From positions 1-53,116 of the forward strand of contig WBUH01000011.1 in NCBI GenBank assembly GCA_008933805.1: DNA of 53,116 nucleotides. The letters are read 5' to 3'. This DNA is from Bacteroidota bacterium (GTDB lineage Bacteria > Bacteroidota > Bacteroidia > UBA8524). The notes beneath the pieces were generated by a model. It was not told where the DNA came from. It ran no database searches and saw only the letters and a list, made by a program, of their open reading frames with translations. Positions 42,771 to 49,322 of the stretch are shown piece after piece (position 1 is the first letter of the stretch; the number at the start of each line of letters is the position of its first letter). Both the position numbers and the translations under genes were made by a program.

Positions 42771-43178
42771 TTATAGAGGGTAGTATCTCCCCAACGCTTC
42801 GTACAGCAAGTACAATACCCCTTCAAAATACTTTTTAACCAAAGGATTGGTGCGCAACAACACGTTGTTGAAGCAACCTGCTTCATAGGCCAACATGAAA
42901 CCTTCTGCCATTTTTTGGTTAATAGCAATGGTTTTATGCTTTGCAAAAGACTTTTTGGTGAGGTTTTGCAGCTTTACACCCAAAGGCTCCGTAAGCAGCA
43001 CCGCTGCCCGATAGGCTCGCTGGTGGGCTTTGGGTAGCTGTGTGCAATCCAGTACAATTAATCCGTACAACATACACGCCAATGCCTTTGCATCCGAATA
43101 CCCGATTCTGTACATGATGCGGTCGGGGGGGATTGCTTCAATGCGCTGCCAGCTATCCACAACACGTTGTTGGTTCAT
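42771..43178 (-). CDS. Early-region protein of unknown function
   Basis: 135 residues starting MNQQRVVDSWQRIEAIPPDR; helical, soluble, no family recognised. Two members of the element-wide palindrome lie inside it, one exact at 42855–42870 and one with a single mismatch at 43157–43172, only 6 bp from its start codon. It overlaps the upstream 104-residue gene by 4 bp (ATGA coupling). A GGCGGG/CCCGCC hairpin (about 42746–42770) follows its stop and may end the transcript. Confidence 0.6.
   Translation of the reverse strand: MNQQRVVDSWQRIEAIPPDRIMYRIGYSDAKALACMLYGLIVLDCTQLPKAHQRAYRAAVLLTEPLGVKLQNLTKKSFAKHKTIAINQKMAEGFMLAYEAGCFNNVLLRTNPLVKKYFEGVLYLLYEALGRYYPL
42855..42870 (+). repeat. Element-wide palindrome, exact copy
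   Basis: CAACAAC-AC-GTTGTTG inside the 42771–43178 gene. On that gene's strand it is read as Asn-Asn-Val-Leu-Leu. Confidence 0.85.
43157..43172 (+). repeat. Element-wide palindrome, one mismatch
   Basis: CCACAAC-AC-GTTGTTG at the 5' end of the 42771–43178 gene. Confidence 0.7.
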
Positions 43179-43489
43179 ATTCTCTTATCTTCAAGTATCC
43201 CGTTAAACACCCATTTGTGCAGCAATACCCCTGTTTGGTTATCGTAAATAAGAGCCGTGCGGTATTTACCCGTATATTTTTCAGTGACCAAGTCTATTAA
43301 TGCCTTTTCCCCTGCATCCCCTGCCTTATCGTGCAACTCACGGGAGAAAAACACTTTTGGCTTATTATCCCCGTTACGACCAATCCCTTTTCTGAAAAAC
43401 ATTACCAGTTTAAATTTTGCATTGGTGGCAAAAACACTGCGTTGCTTTTCAGTCAACGGCTTGTTTTCTCTTTGTTGCGGTGTGTTCAT
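43175..43489 (-). CDS. Early-region small basic protein
   Basis: 104 residues starting MNTPQQRENKPLTEKQRSVF. It is basic, with an alternating beta ending (RTALIYDNQTGVLLHKWVFNGILEDK). No family is recognised. It lies 6 bp after the 424-residue winged-helix gene and is coupled by a 4-bp overlap to the next gene, so it belongs to the early/replication-type operon. A nucleic-acid-binding role is possible from charge alone. Confidence 0.55.
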   Translation of the reverse strand: MNTPQQRENKPLTEKQRSVFATNAKFKLVMFFRKGIGRNGDNKPKVFFSRELHDKAGDAGEKALIDLVTEKYTGKYRTALIYDNQTGVLLHKWVFNGILEDKRI

Positions 43490-43495
43490 TATGAA

Positions 43496-44770
43496 TTATG
43501 ATGCCTGTTTAATTGCTACTAATTGGTTTTGTATATCGGCCATTGCTTTGTAAAACATGGTTTGGGCTTCGGGCAGCTTCTTATTTTTAAACCGTTTTTC
43601 CCACCTGCGGTACACATTCAATCGGTCAGTGCCGGTGATGATTTCCTTGCGGGCTTTATCGAGTTCCAGTTCCGCTTTTATCAGTTCCTTTCTTTGGTAA
43701 GCCATTACCAACCATTGTGCGGTTTGGGCAAATCCGTAGGGACAATTTCGGTCTAAGAAGGTGAGCGGGTTTACCAAAAATTTGCCCATCTCATACTGTT
43801 TAGCTTTGTATTGCGGTAAGGGTCGGTCTAACCATGCTTTAATTAACCGCACCCGCTCCAACAGTTCCTCGTGGTATCCTTCCCAATCGGTTCGGGTGTA
43901 GGTAGGTTCTTTAAAGCCGTAATACACGTGACTAAATACTTTATTCAGGATGGCACGCTCGATGTCCGCTGAATAGGTACGGTAAGGGTACAAATGGGTA
44001 ATTAGGTAACTGTAAAAGGTTTTAACAAGGGCTATTTGCCACGCAGGATAGTGTTTTTTGGCCGCCGCGCCCCCCGAAAAATTCGCGCCGCCGCCCCCCT
44101 CTTTTTTTTCTTTTTGGGAAGTGGATAACCCTTGCGGTTTTTCACCTGTACACATTACTTTGGGCTGGTGGCAGGAAATAGTGGCAAGAGCCTTGTTAAC
44201 TGGTGCCGACGCAGGAGGCACACCGCTATTTTCAACGGGGTTATCCCCCAATTCACAGGGTTTAGGGAGCATATTACTTATTTCTACATTAGTTGCAAGA
44301 CTGATAGGGCGAACTTTTTTCGCATTGTGAGTATTTTCAAGGGGTTCGGGGGTAGTGGTAGGGGCATTGATTTGCTCCAACAACACGTTGTTGCTTACCA
44401 ACACACACGCAGATACGGTCAATTCGTAATTCGCATAAGTACCTCTAAACTTCTTGGTAAGAAAGCCTGCTTTCTCCAGTTTGTTAAGATGGTTGATAAT
44501 GGTACGCCTATCCACTTTTAACTGGTCGGCCAGCATACAGTTGTTTAATCGGCAGGGCACTGATTGACCTGCAAGTTGGCCGACGAAGTTGTTTTGGCGC
44601 ACAAAGGCATCAATAACCCGCATTAAAGTGGCCAATACCCCACCGCGTATCCATTCTTTTTTTGAAGGGGCTTTTTGGTTGTATTGCTGAATGTATTTAT
44701 TGGCGTTGGAACGGGCGGTGGTGATGTCTATCCGCTCAAAGTATAATGGTGTTGTGTCTGTGGTATTCAT
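43496..44770 (-). CDS. Winged-helix protein, putative replication initiator or regulator
   Basis: 424 residues. Residues about 40–110 form a winged-helix region: LATLMRVIDAFVRQNNF, then NNCMLADQLKVDRRTIINHLNKLEKAGFLTKKFRGTYANYELTV. A long low-complexity linker, rich in Gly near KEEGGGGANFSGGAAAKKH, precedes a helical C-terminal domain with many Tyr and Arg (RTYSADIERAILNKVFSHVYYGF). The layout, an N-terminal wHTH plus flexible linker plus C-terminal interaction domain, recalls phage O/DnaD-type replication proteins. It contains an exact palindrome at 44378. It starts with a 4-bp overlap with the 68-residue gene. Confidence 0.6.
   Translation of the reverse strand: MNTTDTTPLYFERIDITTARSNANKYIQQYNQKAPSKKEWIRGGVLATLMRVIDAFVRQNNFVGQLAGQSVPCRLNNCMLADQLKVDRRTIINHLNKLEKAGFLTKKFRGTYANYELTVSACVLVSNNVLLEQINAPTTTPEPLENTHNAKKVRPISLATNVEISNMLPKPCELGDNPVENSGVPPASAPVNKALATISCHQPKVMCTGEKPQGLSTSQKEKKEGGGGANFSGGAAAKKHYPAWQIALVKTFYSYLITHLYPYRTYSADIERAILNKVFSHVYYGFKEPTYTRTDWEGYHEELLERVRLIKAWLDRPLPQYKAKQYEMGKFLVNPLTFLDRNCPYGFAQTAQWLVMAYQRKELIKAELELDKARKEIITGTDRLNVYRRWEKRFKNKKLPEAQTMFYKAMADIQNQLVAIKQAS
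44378..44393 (+). repeat. Element-wide palindrome, exact copy
   Basis: CAACAAC-AC-GTTGTTG inside the winged-helix gene. On the coding strand it is read as Asn-Asn-Val-Leu-Leu. Confidence 0.85.
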
Positions 44771-44973
44771 AAAAACAACGGGTTGTTTAAGTCTTGTTGG
44801 TGCTTTTGGGCAAGGGTGATGAAGCGTTTATACAGTCGTTGGTGGGTGGCAATTTGGCGGGTTAACAATTCGGTATCGCTTTCATTGTGGGGCGTTTCGG
44901 GAAATAATAACAGCCGTTGGATGTGCCGTATTTTTTCGGTCTCTGCTTTGGCTTTTTGAAGGTACATTTGCAA
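44767..44973 (-). CDS. Small helical early-region protein
   Basis: 68 residues (start MQMYLQKAKAETEKIRHIQRLLL; the second Met is an equal start). Helical, with no family recognised. It overlaps the winged-helix gene by 4 bp, so it is coupled to it and may be a partner. A GGGGGCT/AGCCCCC hairpin lies upstream at about 45017–45035. Confidence 0.5.
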   Translation of the reverse strand: MQMYLQKAKAETEKIRHIQRLLLFPETPHNESDTELLTRQIATHQRLYKRFITLAQKHQQDLNNPLFL

Positions 44974-45071
44974 CTTCCCTGTCTTAATTTACTTAACTAC
45001 TTACACCAAGCGGCAAAGGGGGCTAATCAGCCCCCCGCGCTTGCTATTCACATTACTGTTGGGTGCATGGG

Positions 45072-45377
45072 TTATTGTACGGCGGTATATTCGCTTACGT
45101 GTGGTGGTTTACGCATCCGTTGTTTGAGACTGCCCTCCTGTATCATTTCGGTAACAGCTTTTACCACCGCAGCTTTGGTAATTCCGCTTTGGGGGTTCTT
45201 AATTTTTACCGTATCGGTGATTTCATCCACGGTCAGCCATGTGCGTTGGCTGTCAGTCAGATTTCGGTCGGGTGCAGGGTTGCCCTGAGCATCCGTTGGG
45301 GTAAGTTGCGCTTTTACAAATTCTTTAACCTGCTCCCCTGTATTAGTGGACACAGGCAGGATGGTTTTCTTTGCCAT
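45072..45377 (-). CDS. Early-region protein, possible winged-helix
   Basis: 101 residues from ATG 45377 (MAKKTILPVSTNTGEQVKEF). The segment TWLTVDEITDTVKIKNPQSGITKAAVVKAVTEMIQEGSLKQRMRKPPHVSEY fits a small winged-helix (helix, helix, recognition helix, wing). The longer upstream frame is rejected because it overlaps a zinc-ribbon gene in another frame. It starts 2 bp after that gene's stop, so the two form an operon. It may be a DNA-binding regulator. Confidence 0.55.
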   Translation of the reverse strand: MAKKTILPVSTNTGEQVKEFVKAQLTPTDAQGNPAPDRNLTDSQRTWLTVDEITDTVKIKNPQSGITKAAVVKAVTEMIQEGSLKQRMRKPPHVSEYTAVQ

Positions 45378-45379
45378 TG

Positions 45380-45559
45380 TTATACGTGTTGTTTGGGTTT
45401 TTGAAGGTGGGTGAGGGAAACAGTAAAAACACGGTTGCATTGGTTGCAACGCAAAACACCCGTCTTTACCGAAAAAGCACCCAATAATCGGGTGGGTTCG
45501 GCTTTCAAATGTGTATTGCACCCTGCGCAGGTGTGGGTTGTGTGCTTGTAAAAGTCCAT
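45380..45559 (-). CDS. Small zinc-ribbon protein
   Basis: 59 residues starting MDFYKHTTHTCAGCNTHL, with two CxxC knuckles (CAGC and CNQC) about 26 residues apart, the pattern of a zinc ribbon. The stop is 2 bp before the next start (TAA-CA-ATG). The family is unknown; small zinc ribbons of this kind are common in phage early regions as transcription or DNA-binding factors. It is short and easily missed by gene finders. Confidence 0.65.
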   Translation of the reverse strand: MDFYKHTTHTCAGCNTHLKAEPTRLLGAFSVKTGVLRCNQCNRVFTVSLTHLQKPKQHV

Positions 45560-45580
45560 TGCTAACGATAAATTAGTTGG

Positions 45581-45892
45581 TTAGCCCCTGTACCTTTTTG
45601 CCTCCTGCCTGATTTCGTCGGCTGTCTTCTTGCGCTTGGATTGCAGCCACTTGTCCAAATCGGGTTTATTGAACAGGATACCCTGGCCGCGTTTAATAAA
45701 CGGTATGCCCCGCTGTGAGGTTAACCGGTAAAGCCTGCTTTTAGAAAGGTTAAGATAATCCATTGCCTCCTCTACGGTCAAAGGAGCATCAACGGGTTTA
45801 AGGCTTACTTTGGTTTGACGTTGCATTTCTGCTACCATTTGGGTAAGCGCATCTAATTTTTCAGAAATTTCAGTGAAAGGGTTTGCTGCCAT
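45581..45892 (-). CDS. Excisionase-type helix-turn-helix protein
   Basis: About 103 residues from MAANPFTEISEKL; an upstream Met would add 8. A short coiled coil (EKLDALTQMVAEMQRQ) precedes the HTH_17/excisionase domain LTVEEAMDYLNLSKSRLYRLTSQRGIPFIKRGQGILFNKPDLDKWLQSKRK, a close match to the helix-turn-helix of Bacteroidota conjugative-transposon and prophage Xis/MerR-like proteins. The usual roles are excision directionality or repression. It lies in the same strand and region as the integrase. It is also a candidate binder of the element-wide palindrome or the terminal repeats. Confidence 0.82.
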   Translation of the reverse strand: MAANPFTEISEKLDALTQMVAEMQRQTKVSLKPVDAPLTVEEAMDYLNLSKSRLYRLTSQRGIPFIKRGQGILFNKPDLDKWLQSKRKKTADEIRQEAKRYRG

Positions 45893-45969
45893 TGTTGTTT
45901 CGAGTAAGTGCAGCAAATATTTAGGAAAAAGTGGCGGGACAGTTAGCGCGGGATGATACCGACTTTTTG

Positions 45970-45997
45970 AAAAAATACGGCGGGTAGTCCCGCCGCA
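45970..45997 (-). terminator. Intrinsic terminator of the 318-residue-frame gene
   Basis: GCGGCGGG/CCCGCCGT stem with a 4-nt loop and six T residues on the minus strand, just past the stop at 46024. Confidence 0.8.
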
Positions 45998-46023
45998 TTT
46001 ATGTTTTTAAGTCCGTCGTAATT

Positions 46024-46923
46024 TTAGTTGGATTTGATTTCCAATTGTTTAACTAACCTTTTTACGTTTGGGTTTTTATTTTCAATATCTAACGGTTCCA
46101 CATATTTTTTTATGAAAACCAAGTCTTCAGCTGCTGTTTCTTTCGGTGTTCTACGCAAATTTTTAAGTATTTTGTAGATGTATGAGTTGTCTATAATTGG
46201 TTTTCCGTGCTTATCTAATGGTATTTCTTTGGCTGCAAGCACATGGATAAACTTAGCCACATCCGTGAAATTAATCGAAGCAAGATTTACTCCCATCGCC
46301 TTAATAATTGAAAGTCCCAAGATACATTGTCGGCGTACGGTAAACTCAGGTGTCAAGTCTTCTGTGATTTTCATTAGCCCTAACTCCGATATTTCGTTTT
46401 CCCCTTCAGTAACAGTTGTTTTTTTTGCCGTTGGCAGTATTTCAGGATAAATTTCCCGTTGTACCACTTTTAAGTGGTTGTTGTAAATGTGTGCCCTTTT
46501 CATCTTATCCCGGCTCAACAGAAACAGCAGAACATAATGCAGTTTGTAAAACTTGTATCGGTAGGTTACCGTTGTTACCCGTGTATCGGGATGGCCGACC
46601 TTGATTTGTTTTAGGTTCATTCGCACCCCTAATATCGAATTGTACTTGACCTGCGGCTTGGCTACATTGTCCAATTGCGGAAATTGGTCAGCGTTATCTT
46701 CCAGTGACTGTTCTAATTGTTCGTTAACGGCATTGCGCTTTTCCTCGTTGGGGTCGGTAATCATCTCAAAGATGCTGAAAAAGTCGTCGGGGTAGCCGTG
46801 TGTCGGGGGTGATTGGGCGGGGTTGTTGTAAACCCTGTTAAGGGGTTCGTGCCTGTAATACTGTAGATAATGATTGAAATGGGCGTGCATCACCTCTACA
46901 AAGATGTTGTTGCGTAAATTCAT
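46024..46923 (-). CDS. Regulatory-type protein of unknown family
   Basis: About 299 residues from ATG 46923, which has AAGGAAAGAGA 7 bp upstream; a frame start at 46980 lacks such a site. The N-terminal half is helical (FVEVMHAHFNHYLQYYRHEPLNRVY). The middle is beta-like (VTTVTYRYKFYKLHYVLLFLL). The C-terminus (IDNSYIYKILKNLRRTPKETAAEDLVFIKKYVEPLD) has the look of the RteC-type C-terminal part found in Bacteroidota conjugative transposons, but I cannot confirm this. It is a single gene between its terminator and the integrase terminator. Confidence 0.55.
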   Translation of the reverse strand: MNLRNNIFVEVMHAHFNHYLQYYRHEPLNRVYNNPAQSPPTHGYPDDFFSIFEMITDPNEEKRNAVNEQLEQSLEDNADQFPQLDNVAKPQVKYNSILGVRMNLKQIKVGHPDTRVTTVTYRYKFYKLHYVLLFLLSRDKMKRAHIYNNHLKVVQREIYPEILPTAKKTTVTEGENEISELGLMKITEDLTPEFTVRRQCILGLSIIKAMGVNLASINFTDVAKFIHVLAAKEIPLDKHGKPIIDNSYIYKILKNLRRTPKETAAEDLVFIKKYVEPLDIENKNPNVKRLVKQLEIKSN

Positions 46924-47106
46924 AGTTTGGTCTCTTTCCTTAAAAATGTGTATCCTGAAATCATAATGTAATTTAACCAACTGTTTTATTCTGTCGGAAT
47001 ATTACATAAGAACGCAATAATGTAAAAAATGTACCCATTATTAAAGGTTTTTCGACAAAACTTGTAATTACAGGTATTTCAAGGCACAGGTAGCTTGGGG
47101 TTAGAA

Positions 47107-47122
47107 AAACAACACGTTGTTG
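47107..47122 (+). repeat. Element-wide palindrome, one mismatch
   Basis: AAACAAC-AC-GTTGTTG, intergenic. Confidence 0.75.
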
Positions 47123-47170
47123 CACAGGTTTTTTGTGATGTAATTAGTAACCAATTAGTTATACCAAATC

Positions 47171-47211
47171 AAAAAAACAGCGTGTTGGAAAACCTCCAAC
47201 ACGCTGTTTTT
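47171..47211. terminator. Bidirectional terminator downstream of the integrase
   Basis: CAGCGTGTTGG (47178–47188) and CCAACACGCTG (47196–47206) form a perfect 11-bp stem. It has T7 on the minus strand and T5 on the plus strand. Confidence 0.85.
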
Positions 47212-47315
47212 ACAAGTGTCTGATTAGTAATTAATTATTTTTACAAAAAACACGGTGTTTTTAGAACTATTTATGTAATTATTTTATGATTAGCTGTTTA
47301 CGTGCATTTTGACTG

Positions 47316-47331
47316 CAACAACGTGTTGTTG
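47316..47331 (-). repeat. Element-wide palindrome, exact copy
   Basis: CAACAAC-GT-GTTGTTG, intergenic, 45 bp past the integrase stop; extended by a following G but without a T-tract. Confidence 0.85.
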
Positions 47332-47375
47332 GAAAACTGTTTCAGGGACGAGTCACACTGATGGTAAAAGACCGA

Positions 47376-48611
47376 TTACCCCATCAACAACATAGATACT
47401 TCGTCCAATTCATCGTTTTTGAAGCTGTCCAAATACGTTTGGGTCATTCGTTCGGATGAATGCCCCAACATATTTTGGATTTTGGCAGTAGCCACGTCTT
47501 TCCTTAACAGTTGGGTCGCAAACGTATGCCTTGCCATATAAAAGGTTACGTTTTCCTCAAGTTCCAATTCAGAAGCGATGGTTTTAAGGCATCGGTTGGT
47601 CAAAGACAGTTTAAATTCAATACGATTAGCAATTCTTGAGGCTGTATTATATTTATCAGGGTCAAGGATAGGAAAAATGAAGTCCTCGGCAGGAGGCATG
47701 TTATTCTCCCCATATTTGAGGTGTTTGTAATATTCAATTACCTTTATAGCGGGTTCCAATAATAAGATATTGTGCATCTTTCCTGTTTTGGAACGATTGT
47801 AAACCAACCTGCCGTTGTAGATGTTTTTCCATTTCAGCTTGGCCATATCAGTAAAATTCATACCCCAACAGTAATAGGAAAAGGTGAAGAAGTTAATGGT
47901 ATCTTGCTTACTTGTACCTTCCTCGGCTTGATAGCGAAGTAATTTTTCTAATTTGTCTTTGTCAAGAGAACGGTGCTGGTATTCGGGTCGCAAATGGCTC
48001 AGGCTGTATTCTAAAAACGGATTATTATTCTTTTTAACTACCCTATCAAGTATAGCTTTACCAATGATAGCCTTTAGTTTATTTAGCTGCGTTTTAACGT
48101 ATGAGATTTTAAACCCGTTGGCTTTTAGGTATTGTTCGTATTTCGTCAAAAAGGCAACGTCAATATCTGAAAAGGTCAACGATTGGTTGTTATTGGTAAA
48201 CCGAAGTATAGAATATTTAACAGTACGGTAAGTTCTCCGTGTCCCAATGCGTCCTTGTTGCTTTAGTTCAGCAAGCAGTTTATCACAAAACTGAACGAAG
48301 GTCATTGAGGGCTTATTATCCTTGATTATCTCCCGAACAGTTCCGGCTGAAAACCCTTTCTTTTGGCGTTGAAGGTCAAGTAATTCAGTTTGGGCATCTA
48401 ATAAGCGTTGGCCTAAATAGATGTTTAAGTCGGAATGCAACGGGTGTTTCTTATTGGTTAAACCCAAAGCGGCATCCCATTGAGATACTTTTGCTGTCTT
48501 TCCTGTGAAGATGAACTTAGACTTACGGTTGACCGTTACCCTGATTACAATAGGATGGGTTCCGTCAGCCAATGTCTTTGAGGTTCTAAGAAGTAATTTT
48601 ATGGTAGCCAT
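47376..48611 (-). CDS. Tyrosine integrase of the element (Bacteroidetes phage-integrase type)
   Basis: 411 residues. An N-terminal arm-binding-like domain (KLLLRTSKTLADGTHPIVIRVTVNRKSKFIFTG) is followed by a SAM-like core-binding domain (about 100–200) and the catalytic domain. The catalytic part contains YYCWGMNFTDMAKLKWKNI, where canonical Arg I is not present, as in IntDOT-like relatives. Then come NITFYMARHTFATQL-like sequence (Arg II; the usual His of HxxR is Tyr), MLGHSSERMTQTYLDSF with the GH box and the nucleophile Tyr. It lies 171 bp from the candidate right attachment core and 35 bp from the 19-bp repeat. It is the recombinase for integration and excision. Confidence 0.92.
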   Translation of the reverse strand: MATIKLLLRTSKTLADGTHPIVIRVTVNRKSKFIFTGKTAKVSQWDAALGLTNKKHPLHSDLNIYLGQRLLDAQTELLDLQRQKKGFSAGTVREIIKDNKPSMTFVQFCDKLLAELKQQGRIGTRRTYRTVKYSILRFTNNNQSLTFSDIDVAFLTKYEQYLKANGFKISYVKTQLNKLKAIIGKAILDRVVKKNNNPFLEYSLSHLRPEYQHRSLDKDKLEKLLRYQAEEGTSKQDTINFFTFSYYCWGMNFTDMAKLKWKNIYNGRLVYNRSKTGKMHNILLLEPAIKVIEYYKHLKYGENNMPPAEDFIFPILDPDKYNTASRIANRIEFKLSLTNRCLKTIASELELEENVTFYMARHTFATQLLRKDVATAKIQNMLGHSSERMTQTYLDSFKNDELDEVSMLLMG

Positions 48612-48645
48612 AGTTTGTAGTTAAACCCATGTTGTACCCCTAATC

Positions 48646-48664
48646 GGTACAACATAGGTACAAC
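48646..48664 (+). repeat. Right terminal 19-bp direct repeat
   Basis: GGTACAACATAGGTACAAC, identical to 10828–10846 and in the same orientation, 35 bp upstream of the integrase start. An inverted half copy lies at 48629–48638. Probable integrase binding site. Confidence 0.7.
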
Positions 48665-48781
48665 AAATATAGCAAATCGAAACAAAAAGAAGCAATAGGT
48701 AATAGTATTAAAGTCCTTAAAGCCCTTTAAAATCAATAAGAAACAAATAAAAGCAAAAAACGACAATATGAATATGAGCTT

Positions 48782-48794
48782 CTTCGACAGGCTC
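48782..48794 (+). other. Candidate attR core
   Basis: CTTCGACAGGCTC followed by AGGG, the right half of the dispersed host repeat. It matches attL exactly over 13 bp; flanking bases differ on both sides. Confidence 0.6.
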
Positions 48795-49322
48795 AGGGAA
48801 TCCAACGCACGGCCGCGACTATCGTTATTACGAAAAACTGCTTTTGAGTTTTGAAGTAATCCTTCTGAAATTGTGCAAACAGATTGCTCCGACAGACTTT
48901 TCAACAGCGAAAATCAACTGCCCAATACTTACCAACCCATTTTAGCTGGGACACGCGGGACAATCATTTGTAATCAATAAAACACTGATTGTAAGAAAAC
49001 TACAATCAAAAAAACTGTCCCGTTAGTGTGGGACAATTTGGGACACTTTTACTATAAAAGTTACGGTGTTACCCGGTTACGCAGTTATGCAGTTATTTTT
49101 GTTACGCACCGCACAGGGCTTTGCGGGGTTTTGCCAAATGGCAGGCGGTTACGGCTTTCAAAGAACTGGTGGATAGGTAGTAATTGGAGAGTGCACTAAT
49201 CGTAGTTACTTTAGGAGATAATTTAGGAACACGCCGCTTAATTCCATACAAATTTGACAAATCAACGTGGCAACCATTCTGTGGGTTACCGTATCTTTGA
49301 TTGTACCTAACCTGCTGCATAA

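Larger units (their letters stand above)
46924..47375. other. Gene-free control region left of the integrase gene
   Basis: Contains the promoter of the 46024–46923 gene, palindrome copies at 47107 and 47316, a strong bidirectional terminator at 47171–47211 and an AAAAACAC/GTGTTTTT hairpin at about 47244–47262. No gene is seen. Confidence 0.6.
10735..48794. mobile_element. Integrated ~38-kb virus-like element
   Basis: It is bounded by 13-bp direct repeats CTTCGACAGGCTC (10735–10747 and 48782–48794). A tyrosine integrase lies 171 bp inside the right repeat, and 19-bp direct repeats (GGTACAACATAGGTACAAC) lie 80–120 bp inside both ends. Removing the element rebuilds CCCTTCGACAGGCTCAGGG, which matches the intact dispersed copy at 10254–10270. 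The content is a long minus-strand late-type operon with muramidase, coiled-coil, membrane-anchored and beta-rich proteins, a DarB-like giant protein, a DinB–DnaE cassette, small early genes and exported cargo. No terminase, portal, tail or conjugation genes were found. A prophage-like tailless virus is the favoured reading; a satellite or defective element is the alternative. Confidence 0.75.
48612..49322. other. Right junction region and host spacer
   Basis: 48612–48794 belongs to the element end and carries an inverted ATGTTGTACC (48629–48638), the 19-bp repeat and the attR core. 48795–49322 is host spacer with repeated GGGACA words around 48950–49040 and no credible gene. Confidence 0.6.

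Noticed and set aside
10735-48794. Conjugative element (ICE)
   Set aside because: No relaxase, VirB4/TraG, coupling protein or Tra proteins could be recognised; muramidase and late-type operon fit a particle better.
48599-48904. 101-residue minus-strand frame across the right junction
   Set aside because: It crosses the predicted attR and integrase repeats and has no homology signal.
49102-49320. 72-residue minus-strand frame
   Set aside because: Lies in the promoter region of the giant plus-strand protein; no recognisable features.
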